A stretch of DNA of 64,000 bases from Cocos nucifera (lineage: Eukaryota > Streptophyta > Magnoliopsida > Arecales > Arecaceae): assembly GCA_006176705.1 (NCBI GenBank), contig QRFJ01001034.1, forward strand, positions 372,001 to 436,000, read 5' to 3'. The position numbers and the translations under genes are program-made. The notes under the pieces are model-generated. The model was not told the DNA's origin and made no database searches. It saw only the letters and a list, made by a program, of their open reading frames with translations. Each line of letters starts with the position of its first letter. Within the stretch, counting starts at the first letter, position 1. Below are positions 42,996-54,084 of this stretch, in pieces.

Positions 42996-43306
42996 AATAT
43001 ATAACCCATATTTATAAAATACTAACATATAAACCCCACCGATATGGCACCGATATAGTAATATATAGCCTCTATTAGGATATTAATATGTCAATATATA
43101 ACCTCTAGTAATATGGTACTGATATGCTAATATATAATTTCTATTGATAGGACATCGATGTATTAGCATACTAATCTCTATGGTTTGAATATTGAGTATC
43201 AGTATGTAATCCCCATGAGAAAGTTATGGATCTATCAATGCATAACCTCCACTAGCAGAGGGTATCAATGCACTAGTGCATAACTCTTACTAGTGAGATA
43301 TCAATA
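42996..43306 (+). repeat. 36-bp tandem repeat
   Basis: About 8.6 imperfect units of 33-38 bp, each beginning AATATATAACCTCTA or a close variant and ending in GATATGCT-like wording. Divergence between units is high. It lies in gene-free sequence and no element boundary is recognised next to it. Confidence 0.75.
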
Positions 43307-46300
43307 CAAAGACTATGAATCCAAATCTTTCTCAAATCCAAGTTCTTTTTACTCTAAAAATATATTCCATATTTTAAATCAAAAGATATATAAAACCATG
43401 AGATATCAAAATCCATACCAAAATTAATATATTTAACCATAAGTCATATAATATTCCAAAAAAATGGATACTCAACCAAAAAAATACTATGCATCAAGTT
43501 CATAAATTATAAATAATTTAATTTAAAAAATATTTTATAATTTATTGATAAATTTAGAAAAAGAGTTATATTACTTATCTTGCAAGTAGAATAAACCAAC
43601 AAATCTAATTAACTCCAAAAATCTTTCTCAGAATCTAATATTCAAAAATTATGTTTCTATCAGAAATTTAGTCATGATAATTTTAAAAATAAAAATCCTA
43701 AGCTTAACACCATCATAAGTCTAGCCAAGTGGGAGTGCCTGATATTCCAATCAATTCATTCAAGGTATTTTTGTTTGATCATGGTCAAACTAGGGTACAT
43801 ATAGCTCAATAAAGATCAAAAGTGGTCAAATCTAATGATGTTTAACAAGAGCTAAAGTGGAGATTGGTAGGCTACCCAATGACCATGGGTCAGAAGCTCT
43901 TCACCAAGATTTAATTAGGATCATTGAGGAAGAACTGTCTTTTAGGTCCAACAAAATCCTAAAGAGATAGCAAAGAGAGAGAAACCACATGAGAGAGAAC
44001 AAGATAGAGAGTGAGGAAGAGAGGATGTGAGAGAAAGAGAGATTTCTTCTCCACAAGGAGAGTTGTGGATGGTTGTTGATGGTGACTTTGTAAACAACAA
44101 TTAGCAACCAGGGAACATGCTGTGGCAAAGAAATTTAGTAAAATAGGGGTTTTGGCCCCTATATCTAAGATTTCTTGGTGTGGTTAGGGTTCCAACTATG
44201 GACACAAGCTAATGCAGGAGCTTAGCTTAGCAATGAGTATTGGCAGCAAGGATGGCTAAAAAAAGAAAAGGAAAAGAAAAGGAAAATAGGCGGAAACAAG
44301 GAAAGGCTTACCTTCATAATCTAATGATCTCATGGTGAAATTCCAACCGGTGGTATTGGCCTGATGATGGGTGAGGTCGAATGAGGGTGGCAATGTTGCT
44401 ATCAACTTCAATGAGGCTCCAATGAGGATGAATTGAAGAGGAGATCGATGGCTCGATGAAATAATTTTATAGTGAATTTGATGAAGTGATGTAGCCTAAG
44501 CATGGTGTTTCATTGGAAGAGAGAAGAAGATGCACAAAACTATGATTACATAGCAAGAGAAAAAAGAGAATAGTTATAATAAGGATTCTGATATCGAATG
44601 AGAAAATTATAGCTATTCTAGCTTAGCTGTATCAAAACCCTGCAGGATTTAATGCAGTCAGCCCAATTTTTTAATCTTTTAGATCTGATTCTTTAAATCA
44701 AGATGTCTTCATACTAAGATTCCTATGTCAAGAAATCAATGATTATTATCGATAGAATCAAAGAGGTGGGGAAGGGGGGTGTTGTCTCAAAACTCTTAAA
44801 TAGTAGCGAAACTAGAATTTCTTCGGCCTTGGATATCATCTATCACCGAACTCACAAATAGAGTCGAAAAAGAAGGCATCTCCCTTTAGGAGTCTGCCTC
44901 TTCATGGCACATACAACGTACGTAAGCCATAGTTCTTCTCTTTTCCAATGAAGGGCTTGGGCTTTGTCTAGTTTGGACTGATCTGATGGACTAGGCCATC
45001 TAGTTGCTTTAGGCTAGTCCAATTAGATTGGACCTTGCAAGATGAAATTCTGAGATGTAGATGAATACCAGAGTACAGACTAAAGCTGATCATGGGCTGG
45101 GCCTCAAGCTTAAATTCTACTCTTTTTTAATCGGGCTTTGTGCCGAGCCTATATAAAATTGATATTTTCTAGGCCCAAGTCCAGCCCATGATCAGATCTA
45201 GTGCAGACTAAGCATCAAAATGCAAGACTAAGTAGCAAAAGCTATTGGCCTGGTTGAGGATATTTGGAGCAGAATATGAATGACTACCGGCCTTGCTCCA
45301 AACACTTGGAACAATATTTGAATGATTGATGGTTAGCCTGGGGTAAGGCTCTAAGCATAACAAAATTAGGACAATCGACAGGTAGGTACCAAAGGTTAGA
45401 ATGCAAAGAGTAGAAGTAATGCTTAAAATTTAAACAAAAAGTGGTACCTCTCAATAAGTGATCAGTATGGTGCAAATTGACAGCCAAATAGCAAGTTAGT
45501 AATCAAACACCTATTAAATGGTTAAGAAAATCATGTATAAGTCCAAAAATTGTGACCATATAGATAGGACTCTCTTCCAATTCATTGGCATATTCTATAT
45601 TTGTATCTCTTTTATTTTCAGTTAGTGTTATCATTTATTCTTCATAGCTTATTGTTTTAGTTTGTTATTTGTATTTGTAGGATTTTTATTTCAAATTGTG
45701 TTAGTAGTTATTATTCATAGCTTATTTTCTTAATTTCGTAGTTTCTATCCTCTGAGTGGACAGCACCTCAATAGTAAAAGTACTTGAAGGTTCAATGTAG
45801 TAGGATCTACTCCTGATTCTCTTTTCAATTCAATTCAAACTAGTGACATGCCTTTGCATTAGTCCAGCCAGTACCTTGGTTGGCCTCTCATATCCAAAAA
45901 GCAAACAATAAATACCTATACTAGGAAGTAAATGTTAGCATAACTTGATCGGTCTTTCCCAATTCTCACCATCAAAATGAGGAATGATTGAGAAATATCA
46001 AATAAATAGATCGGCACACGACAACATTAGACAAAGTTGAGACTCAATCCAAAGTCAATAGGTGCTAAAGTTTGAACATTTGAAGAACAAAGATTCTCTT
46101 CTTGTTGAAGTTCCTTGTAAATTCTATAACTGGAGTACATGGTTCAATTTGACTGCTAAGAAATTGATTGAGCATCACTAGAAAGTTTTCAGCTAGAGTC
46201 GAGATTTGTTGTAGCAAAACATCATATCATGCCTTCAATCCGAGATTGTCAGCATGGCAACCACCGCATACTTATAAAGAGCTCTCTCCACAAGCATGCA

Positions 46301-46829
46301 AGGCATCTTATCACAATATCATAAAGCAATAGCGGAATAAAATCAAAATAATTAATGATCAACTTTAAGTCAAATAACTAGAATAAATGTCTTACAAATA
46401 AAATTCTATAGTTTGAAATCAAAGTTCAATAAATCCTAATCTAAAAGAAAATATCAAACTCTGCCTCTAATTTGCTCTCCCATATTGAATTCCTGAATCA
46501 AACTAAATTTCTAAATCTATAAAAATAAATAGAACCATCATAAGCTAAACAGCCCAGTAAGCAATGAATATCCTGACTAGATAATTCTATAGGTAGTGTG
46601 GTGCTCCCAAGCCTTGAAAGGCCACAGGCGGAGCGAGGATGAGGGCTCTGGGAAGACTAGGATAGGTGCAGTCCTAGGGCTAGGACAGAAGTTGTCCTAG
46701 GGTGGAAGCGGCATGTAGCTCTCTATGGGCTTGAAGTTCAGGTATTGAGGATCTTGAGGGGCTTGGTTGGAGCTTCGAAAATCTAGAACACAAGGTAGAG
46801 CGAGGAACCAAAGTCAGGAGATTGAAGAC
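43307..46829. other. Gene-free stretch, probably old repeat sequence
   Basis: No coding frame has recognisable motifs. 43960-44050 is a purine-rich GAGA tract, and 44255-44290 is an A/G simple repeat of the AAAAG type. 46240-46600 resembles LTR-type non-coding sequence of larger gypsy elements, but I could not find paired ends. Small frames near 43901 and 45284 look like chance. Confidence 0.45.
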
Positions 46830-47477
46830 TGTAGAAAAAGATTTTTCTACAGGTTAGCTGGCTCAATCCAAAACTGGGTCAGCTAAGACTCAGAGCATAG
46901 GACAGACAGAAGATCGCGTTCGGAACTATAGGCATGGCATAGAAACTAGGCCAGCTCAGTCTGAAACTGAGCCGATCAAGTCTCAGGTTAGCTGGCTCAG
47001 TGCTGAGACTGAGCCGGCTCAATCTGTGGGCAGAGTTACGTGTGGATTCTGTTTGGACTAGGATAAAAACTTATCCTAAGGATCTTAAGGCCTGGTTCAA
47101 GAGGTCTTAAGAGGGCTAATTCATGTATGGATTGGATTTAGATCTAGAAGATGAGAGCAAGTGAGACATCGGTGTACATGGGCTCGGTGAGTGCTTTCAT
47201 GTATTGGGTTAGCCTAGGAGAGTTTTTGAGCTGAGGTTTATTAGAATTCATGTGGGAACTCTAGGGTACATAAATTAGGATATTGTAACTTTTACAATAA
47301 AGGTTGGAATACAATTGAGCTTTTCTTCCTAATTCTCTTCTCTCTTCTCTCTGATTTCAATGCTAAAACTCTAGCTTCTCTCATCTTTTTTAGATCTTCT
47401 TCAATTTGCTAGATTAATATCCAGATTCACGCAAGAGATCGAATCTACGGCTATGGCTCCGAGCAGCCGTAGGAACA
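46830..47477 (+). repeat. 5' LTR of copia C
   Basis: It starts TGTAGAAAAAGATTTTTCTACA, itself a terminal dyad, and ends AGCCGTAGGAACA. It contains repeated GCTGGCTCAGT / GAGCCGGCTCA words around 46855-47025 and TTTACAATAAAGG near 47291. The assignment rests on the downstream primer site, because the second LTR is missing. Confidence 0.65.
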
Positions 47478-47716
47478 ATAATTGGTATTAGAGTGAGATG
47501 ATGCCAGTTGTTGGGCTTATAATTAGTATTAGAGCCTGGTTGAGCATGAAGGAGGAAGAAGATTGGTTTTCAACAGAGATCAGCAGCAAGATTCAAATTT
47601 AAAGGCTTTCTCCAGGCTTCGTGAGGAAGGAAGCGATCACAGGGCTGCTTTCCACTATCCCTAATCAAGGTATTTTTTAGATCTACCTGTTTGTTATTAT
47701 TTGATTCGGATTGATC

Positions 47717-48594
47717 ATGAAAAATAGTAGGTTGAAGGTAGGATTAAAGAAGTTTGATGAAAAAAGAAGTTTTACGATGTGGATGATAAGGGTGGAGGAT
47801 TTGCTGGTTCAGATGAGACTGAATTTGACCTTAGAGGATAGACCGAGGGAGATGACAGACAAGGAGTGGGTGTCCTTAAAAAAAGGGCATGTGCCATGAT
47901 TAGGACTTGTTTGATGGATAAAGTTTTGTATGGTGTGTTGGAGGAGAGAACACTCAAGGAATTATGATCGAGGTTGCAGTAGTTATACATAGGAAAGAAC
48001 ATGTACATAAGTTGATGCTGAAGAAGCAACTGTATAGCCTTCGGATGCAGGAGGGTGAGGATGTTGCGAGGCATATTCAACGATTCGACCGAATGAACAT
48101 GGACTTGCTCAATATAGAGATGGATTTAGGAGAGGAGGATAAGAGCCTATTGTTGCTGTGTTCGCTATCTAGGAGCTTCGATCTGTTGGTGATAACTTTG
48201 CTATGTGGTAAGGAGACACTGATGTACGAGAAAATCATATCAGTGCTCAAGTCCGATGAGCAGTGGGAACGGATGACAAGAGAGAGGTCTTCCAAGAGAA
48301 AGAAAAGAAGAAGGATGAACAGAGAAGTAGCAAGGAGTCCAAGAGATGCTTCAAGTGCGGAGAAGTAGGGCACTTTAAGCGAGAGTGTCCGCTTTGGAAG
48401 AAGTGCAAGAAAGGAGAAAACTTGGATTCCATTAATTCAATCGCTGATAGTGAAGAGTCGGATGAGCTCTTGGTAGTATCGAAAGAGTCTATAAGGTGTG
48501 ATGTATCTGAGATGATTTTGGATAGATCTGCAGAGTGTAAAGGATTCGAAGGGATAGCGATGGTATTTGAGGTACAACGGCAGGCCCAGTAGTG
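47717..48594 (+). pseudogene. Tnt1-type gag of copia C
   Basis: The ATG at 47717 begins a gag with LKKFDEKRSFTMWMIRVEDL and LVQMRLNLTL. The frame changes near 47900 and again near 48260. The middle block has KKQLYSLRMQEGEDVARHIQ, then LLCSLSRSFDLLVITLL. A CCHC knuckle CFKCGEVGHFKREC sits at 48347-48388, followed by an acidic Ser-rich tail and a TAG at 48590-48592. It is closer to the Tnt1/Tork gag type than to copies 1-4. Two frameshifts make it a pseudogene. No protease motif follows. Confidence 0.8.
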
Positions 48595-48784
48595 CAGCGT
48601 TGGGTGGTTGGCCTCGAAAAACTTAGAGATAGAATCGGCTTCTGCAGCATCAGAGAGACTTTAGTTTTAGGTGGAGCACCGGGTAGATGTGGCTTCATGG
48701 GTCGAGAAAGCTGTGACACGAGTTCAGAGCAGCAGAATGCAGAGGGAGGACCTATTGAAAAAAATCGAGCAGGATTTAGGGCAT

Positions 48785-51642
48785 GCTTTTCAAAAAAAAA
48801 TTTTGAATAAAATACAGTAGAAGCTAAAATTAATCTAATATTAATTCTATAGCATGCATTGATCTAATCAATTATCCTACTTAGGATCTAGACATGGTAA
48901 TATGTAATAGAAAAATAAAATATAATCGATCGGCAAATCATATTTGCTTACCGATACGAGTTCAGAATATGATACCTATGCGTAGGCAGCTGATCTCTAT
49001 GATCTGAATCCACTAGAATAAACTCTAGCATTGTACTACAGCCACACACTTATCCAATCTCTATGGTTGGTCCACACAGAGCTCCTGATCCCGATCAGCC
49101 CCACTGGAGTGCTAGCTCCTCGCCCAAGCCTTCGACGGCTAATCATGATCGATCCAATTGATCATCTACTTTTTAATTTTTTAGATACTCTAAAAAATTA
49201 GAATATACTGAAGGATGATGAAGAGGTGTACAAAGTTTGGTGGCGATCCGATGCTCACAGCACTCGATCTCTCCACCTGAACCTAGATACCGAAATCTAG
49301 GGTTTCACTCAGCCCCAAAACCCTGATGCACTAAAAACCATCTCATGCCCTCTCTGTGTAGATTTTTTCTATAAAACAAGTTTTTATAGAAAGATGACTT
49401 TCATATCTATAAACCCTATTTAGATCATATCTAAAAATTGAGTGTCCTTAGAGGTGAAAATCAGAAGAGAAGAGAGATATGAAAGAAAAATAAAGTGCTG
49501 TAGGACCCTGCTCATTTTCACTCCAGGATTTTTTTTTTACCCAAAATTAATGCCCAATCACTTGAAATTTTTAACATGTAATTATAACTCTTCTACTACA
49601 TGCACAAAAATTCTCATAATTTATTGACATGAATACCATGAGAAAAGCACATGAAAAAAAATAAGGGTCGAGTGATAAAGACGTTTTAACCACTCACTTG
49701 ATTTCAAAAATCAAATGAGCCTCTTATCTTTATCCAACGCCTCCTCCCATGTGTTTAACATGCAGAAGGACTCTCCTTCTATGTGTGCACATTTTTATTT
49801 CTCCAAAAATATTCGACAAATAAAAGGGAGGGCGTGGAAAGCAGAAAAGATTGGATTGGTTCCAACCTCCAATAAACTGAGTTGAATTCAAACTCAACTT
49901 ACTTTGAACCGGTCCAACCCTTGGACCAAGTCAAAAGCAGAAAGAGGAGGGGGCATAGATACCTTATGTGTGAGAGAATTCTCATGCAAAACCAAAGTGT
50001 GGGTGAGATAGGGTGTGGAAAAGTCAAAGCAGGGTGGCATAGGGAGAAGGAAGGTTCAAATTCAAACTTATTTGACTTAGTCTTAATTGGTTTCAACCAA
50101 ATCAATTAATCTAGATCTAATTAGATTAGGTTAAATTCAACTAATTTAGACTTAACCCAATTCAATAAAATCTTAATCAAATTAGAAATTAATTAGATTC
50201 AGATCCTGATCAAATCAGGGTCAAATCTCCCATAGCGATTAGATCATGTCATGACATGATCAAGTCAAATCCAATTGAATCCAATTCGATCGAACTTGAT
50301 CAAATTCTCATCACTTAATCAAATTTAGCTAATTATCAATCAAATTACTAATTAATTCTTCAATAAACATAAAGTCTCAATCGGATGGATATCTGGTCAA
50401 TAGAGTCCTATCAATATGAAACTCCTGAAGAGTTCCAAACCAGTGGAACTCTTAAACCCAGTGTCCCAAATAAATCAAACTCATGATCATAGAGTTCTAG
50501 ACCAGTAGGACTCTTGATTAAAGAGTCTTAAATAAGTAGGACTCAGAATTTCAGTCCACTAGGACTCTTGGTCATAGAGTCCCAAGTCATCAGAACTCAC
50601 GATCAGAGAGTCCCAGATAAGTAGGACTCAGAGTTTCAATCTAGTGAAACTCTTGATCATAGAGTCCCAGTCCAATGGGACTCTTGACCATAGAGTCCTA
50701 GATCATTGAGACTCAATATCAGCCATCAGATCAGATAGAAACTCCTATTGTGTGTGACCCCATAGGTTTGAATTCTAAGCCAGTAGCATAGAAACTAATT
50801 TTCTGTATCAATCGATGTGACCATCTAGTAATGGTACCCAACATTCGGATAGATCAAAAAATTATAATGCAACATCGACGAACCTATGGCATATAGTTAT
50901 CATATAATTCATCCTCTTGACCTCGATGCTCAAAGGATGATCTAGGGTTTACTGCCAATCCTAAAATTCATCCATCATGTATTTTAAAACTTAGCGTCCA
51001 TCATATGGACTACCCCGATCAAGGATTTGCTAAATTGAAATACAATGATGCACTTGATCCAATAGTTAGAGGGGTCAATCCCATCTTGACTCACACACCG
51101 ACAAGTCAAGTACTTGATTGCATCGAGTAGCCTTCCATCACTGAATTAAAAATTTAGGTAGTCCGATACCTAAGTACTGTGAGTTGCTTGCAAGTTACCG
51201 TAATGATCTCAAGTCTAAGAGACACATATACCTATATCCTTCATGAGCAACTCTTGGTAGAAAAGAGCTCCACAGTTGGATCACATTCAGTTAAATGTAC
51301 CCGTACACTTCACCTGCATACCATAACAATATCTTCATACTTCTTGGTTAAGAGGACAACCAACACTTATGGCATACAATGATCTACACTCGATATGTTG
51401 TCATCCTGGATAACAACGAATCATTTGATCGTGAACCGGTTTAAGGACTAAACAATAAATCTTTCTCTATCGAGTCTAAATAGTTTTAAGGACTTCATCA
51501 TAGAAGAGCTCATTACAGGAAGATGTATAAAATGATGAAAATGCCAAAATAATAATTTTATTTATTAATAATTTAAGTATAATTATATTTAGCTCAACTA
51601 TCTACAATCTAGATGATTGGCTTTAGGATACAATTTTCAACA
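48785..51642 (-). repeat. 3' LTR of copia D
   Basis: On the minus strand this begins TGTTGAAAATTGTATCC at 51642, directly after an AGTGAGAGTTG purine tract, and runs toward lower coordinates. The likely end is at 48785 (element strand ...GAAAAGCA), giving about 2.86 kb, but the partner LTR is outside the window. Simple palindromic repeats occur inside (50400-50730). Open frames in it are short and motif-free. Confidence 0.55.
50400..50730. repeat. Dispersed palindromic repeats inside the copia D LTR
   Basis: The words AGAGTCC/GGACTCT recur about every 20-35 bases in both orientations, often as GGACTC, TGATCA-like centre, then GAGTCC (for example 50571-50594 and 50648-50670). Eight or more half-sites are visible. 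Such clustered dyads can form repeated hairpins or be binding-site arrays. No protein partner can be named. Confidence 0.65.
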
Positions 51643-51788
51643 ACTCTCACTTAGACTAAAGTCACTTAGAATAGTATCGAATACCCATCTTCCATTTATG
51701 ATTGTCAAACTCTTTGATTCTAAGAGCCTTAGTAAATGGGTCAGCCACATTCTTCTTTCCGTCAATCTTCTAAAGGTCGATGTCATCT
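51643..51788 (-). pseudogene. RNase H C-terminus of copia D
   Basis: On the minus strand the frame reads KIDGKKNVADPFTKALRIKE, then HKWKMGIRYYSK and a stop, the usual C-terminal end of a copia polyprotein. A stop lies just upstream of KIDGKK. It is cut at 51788 by the insertion of copia copy 3. The wording differs from copies 1-3, so this is another copia family. The rest of this element should lie beyond the right edge of the window. Confidence 0.78.
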
Positions 51789-54070
51789 TGAAGAAAAAAA
51801 TCTTATTTTCTGGATCAAGTTCGTTCAGATCTGATTGGATCAGAAAGAATATTTTTTAAAAAAAAATTCTAAGATCCTAATTAGATCAGAGACTCCTCAG
51901 ATCTAATATTATTGATATAATAATAAAATTAAAATTAAAATTAAATCTTATTCAATTATAACTTTATTTTGGATAATTCAATTATCCTGTGATGATCCCG
52001 ATATTTGTTTGAGGTTCTGGATGTAGCCATTAAAGTGCTTGGCCTCTACCAGTATCCACTCGGACAGGATCTAGAGATCTTCTTCTTCTCAATCAATACT
52101 CCAAAAATCATATCTAGATTTGATCTTGAAGGTCTTCAAAATTACTTTTGAAGAACAGCCATTGTCTCTTGCAGCAGTGCTGCCTTCTTCCTTTTCTGAC
52201 GCCTTTCACTTGCTTGGATCGCACCTTATTCGTGCCCATAAGCCCTTAGGCGTGGAGAGGAGAGAGAGGACCAGAGGGTGGCATAGAGGAGGGAGAAAGG
52301 CTTTGTGGCATGGGCTAAAGGTAGAAGCATTAAATTTTAGGCACAGACAGGGTTTATATAGACCCTACTGTGCCATGCAGTGTCACATCATCCCGGCCAG
52401 TCATGACCCTTTGTGCGATCAGATTTAAATCTGATTGGTGGGATGACATCATCTGATCCAATCAGATGAGAGACCCTCAAAAACCTCCTAAGATGGCGCC
52501 AAGCCTAGGTCAAACAAGACTTCTTGGCACCATACAATTTAATCCCCTCAAGCAACCCTGGAGTACCATCTGTATAGGACTCCAGCTTTATCCTCATGGG
52601 GCGCATGCCTAGGGGATGGGACTCCAGCTTTATCCTTATGGGCTGCATGCCTCCCTAGGTATGCACCCTCTTTCTGTCTACATTTTAGCAGGGGATAAGT
52701 CCCCAGGTACTCTCCTATGGGTGCATGACACATGGGCAAATATCTAAGTATCCAAGGTCAATATTTGACCAATGTCTGAAAATAAGATTTAGCAGATGAC
52801 CAAAAATGACAGGTATTGTCCAGGTTCTGATCTGGATAAGCTCCAATCGGACCAAGTAAAGATTCCTGAGTGAGCCCAAACATATTTAGCTCAATCGAGA
52901 CAAGCTTTAATGATTATTAAAAGAGAACATTGGTCTTAATCGTGTGCTAGCATAATTTCCTTGAACCTAATTGAATCTTATTTAAATCAATTAAACTAGG
53001 TTAGTTTAATTGATGACATCCAAATTCAAACCCTTATTTATGTGATCCAGTTAGGTTCAATTCCAAATGGTAATGGGATACATCACGATCTCTATCATCG
53101 ATATCATCGAAACATCTTCCGATGGATTAGAACTAGTATGATCGATCATCCAAATCATTCTAATTGCTCCCAAAATCCATCAGTGACACCTAGCAACATA
53201 TGGTGGCAATCCATCAGAACTGAAAGTGAACCTCTCGGTGCAGTTACCTATATGATTAAATTCCTCTATCTTGAGCCCTGACCAAATTATGATTAAGGTG
53301 ATCTCGTCAAATCCTAATTTTTGTCATATGAATTAATCATTCGATTCAAGTCCAATGTGAAAAACCTTAATAGAAATTCTTTCTATTATTTCACTCTGCC
53401 ATGGCCATGGACTTATGGACTTGATTCTCATGATCATCATAGGACTACTCCTGATCTACCGAGGTAGATAGATCCTCTATCGGTGCAATCTAATTCCTAC
53501 AATAAATATGTTATAGCCAGCATACACCTCAGGATTTCAAATGGCTAAGAGATCGAGTTATGGTGTAGTCAAACTATAACACCCTCAAGGTGAACTACCA
53601 ATGCACCTTAGGTCAAAGTACTAGACACACCACTATAGCTTCGAGCCAGTCATCAACGAGAAGGTAGACTTCCTTGTGACTGCTCGAGGTGGTCACGCTC
53701 AGTGCCCTCGTTCTCTAATAAGTATATGTACTCTCACTTCGATATTTCTACACCATAGACTTAAGACTCATCTCTCCAAAAGAAGCGATCATATACCAAC
53801 CTTTTGGATCAATCACCATCCTCATGATGATCCTACGGTCGAGAGCATTTTATGAGTTAATAATGAAAATTCATGTCTTAAATTTTCAACTCTTGAAAAT
53901 ATGAACTATTATTACCATTAACTCAAAGGATGTATCACAGACACTTTCAAAATACATATTGTGATAGAAAATAACCCATTTTACTATTTATAGTCAAAAT
54001 TATAATTTTGTCCTTAGAAGTATATTATAAGAGTCAGCCAATCTGACTTTTAGGGTACACATATCTAACA
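51789..54070 (-). repeat. 3' LTR of copia copy 3
   Basis: 2,282 bp, TGAAGAAAAAAATC to CATATCTAACA on the plus strand. It is collinear with the LTRs of copies 1 and 2 at lower similarity. An 18-base deletion relative to them lies near 53128. Confidence 0.9.
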
Positions 54071-54084
54071 AACTTTTACTTAAC

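Larger units (their letters stand above)
46830..48784 (+). mobile_element. Copia C: truncated copia element, LTR plus gag
   Basis: A 648-bp 5' LTR (46830-47477, TGTAGAAAAAGA to GTAGGAACA) is followed by ATAAT and a primer site TGGTATTAGAGTGAG (47483-47497), a leader and a gag. The 3' side is cut at about 48784, where the LTR of copia D starts. No protease, integrase or RT is present and no 3' LTR is seen in the window. Confidence 0.75.

Noticed and set aside
43901..44128. 75-codon minus-strand frame with a hydrophobic stretch (SILFSLMWFLSLCYLFRILL)
   Set aside because: It is the complement of a purine-rich GAGA tract, so the apparent membrane segment is a composition effect.
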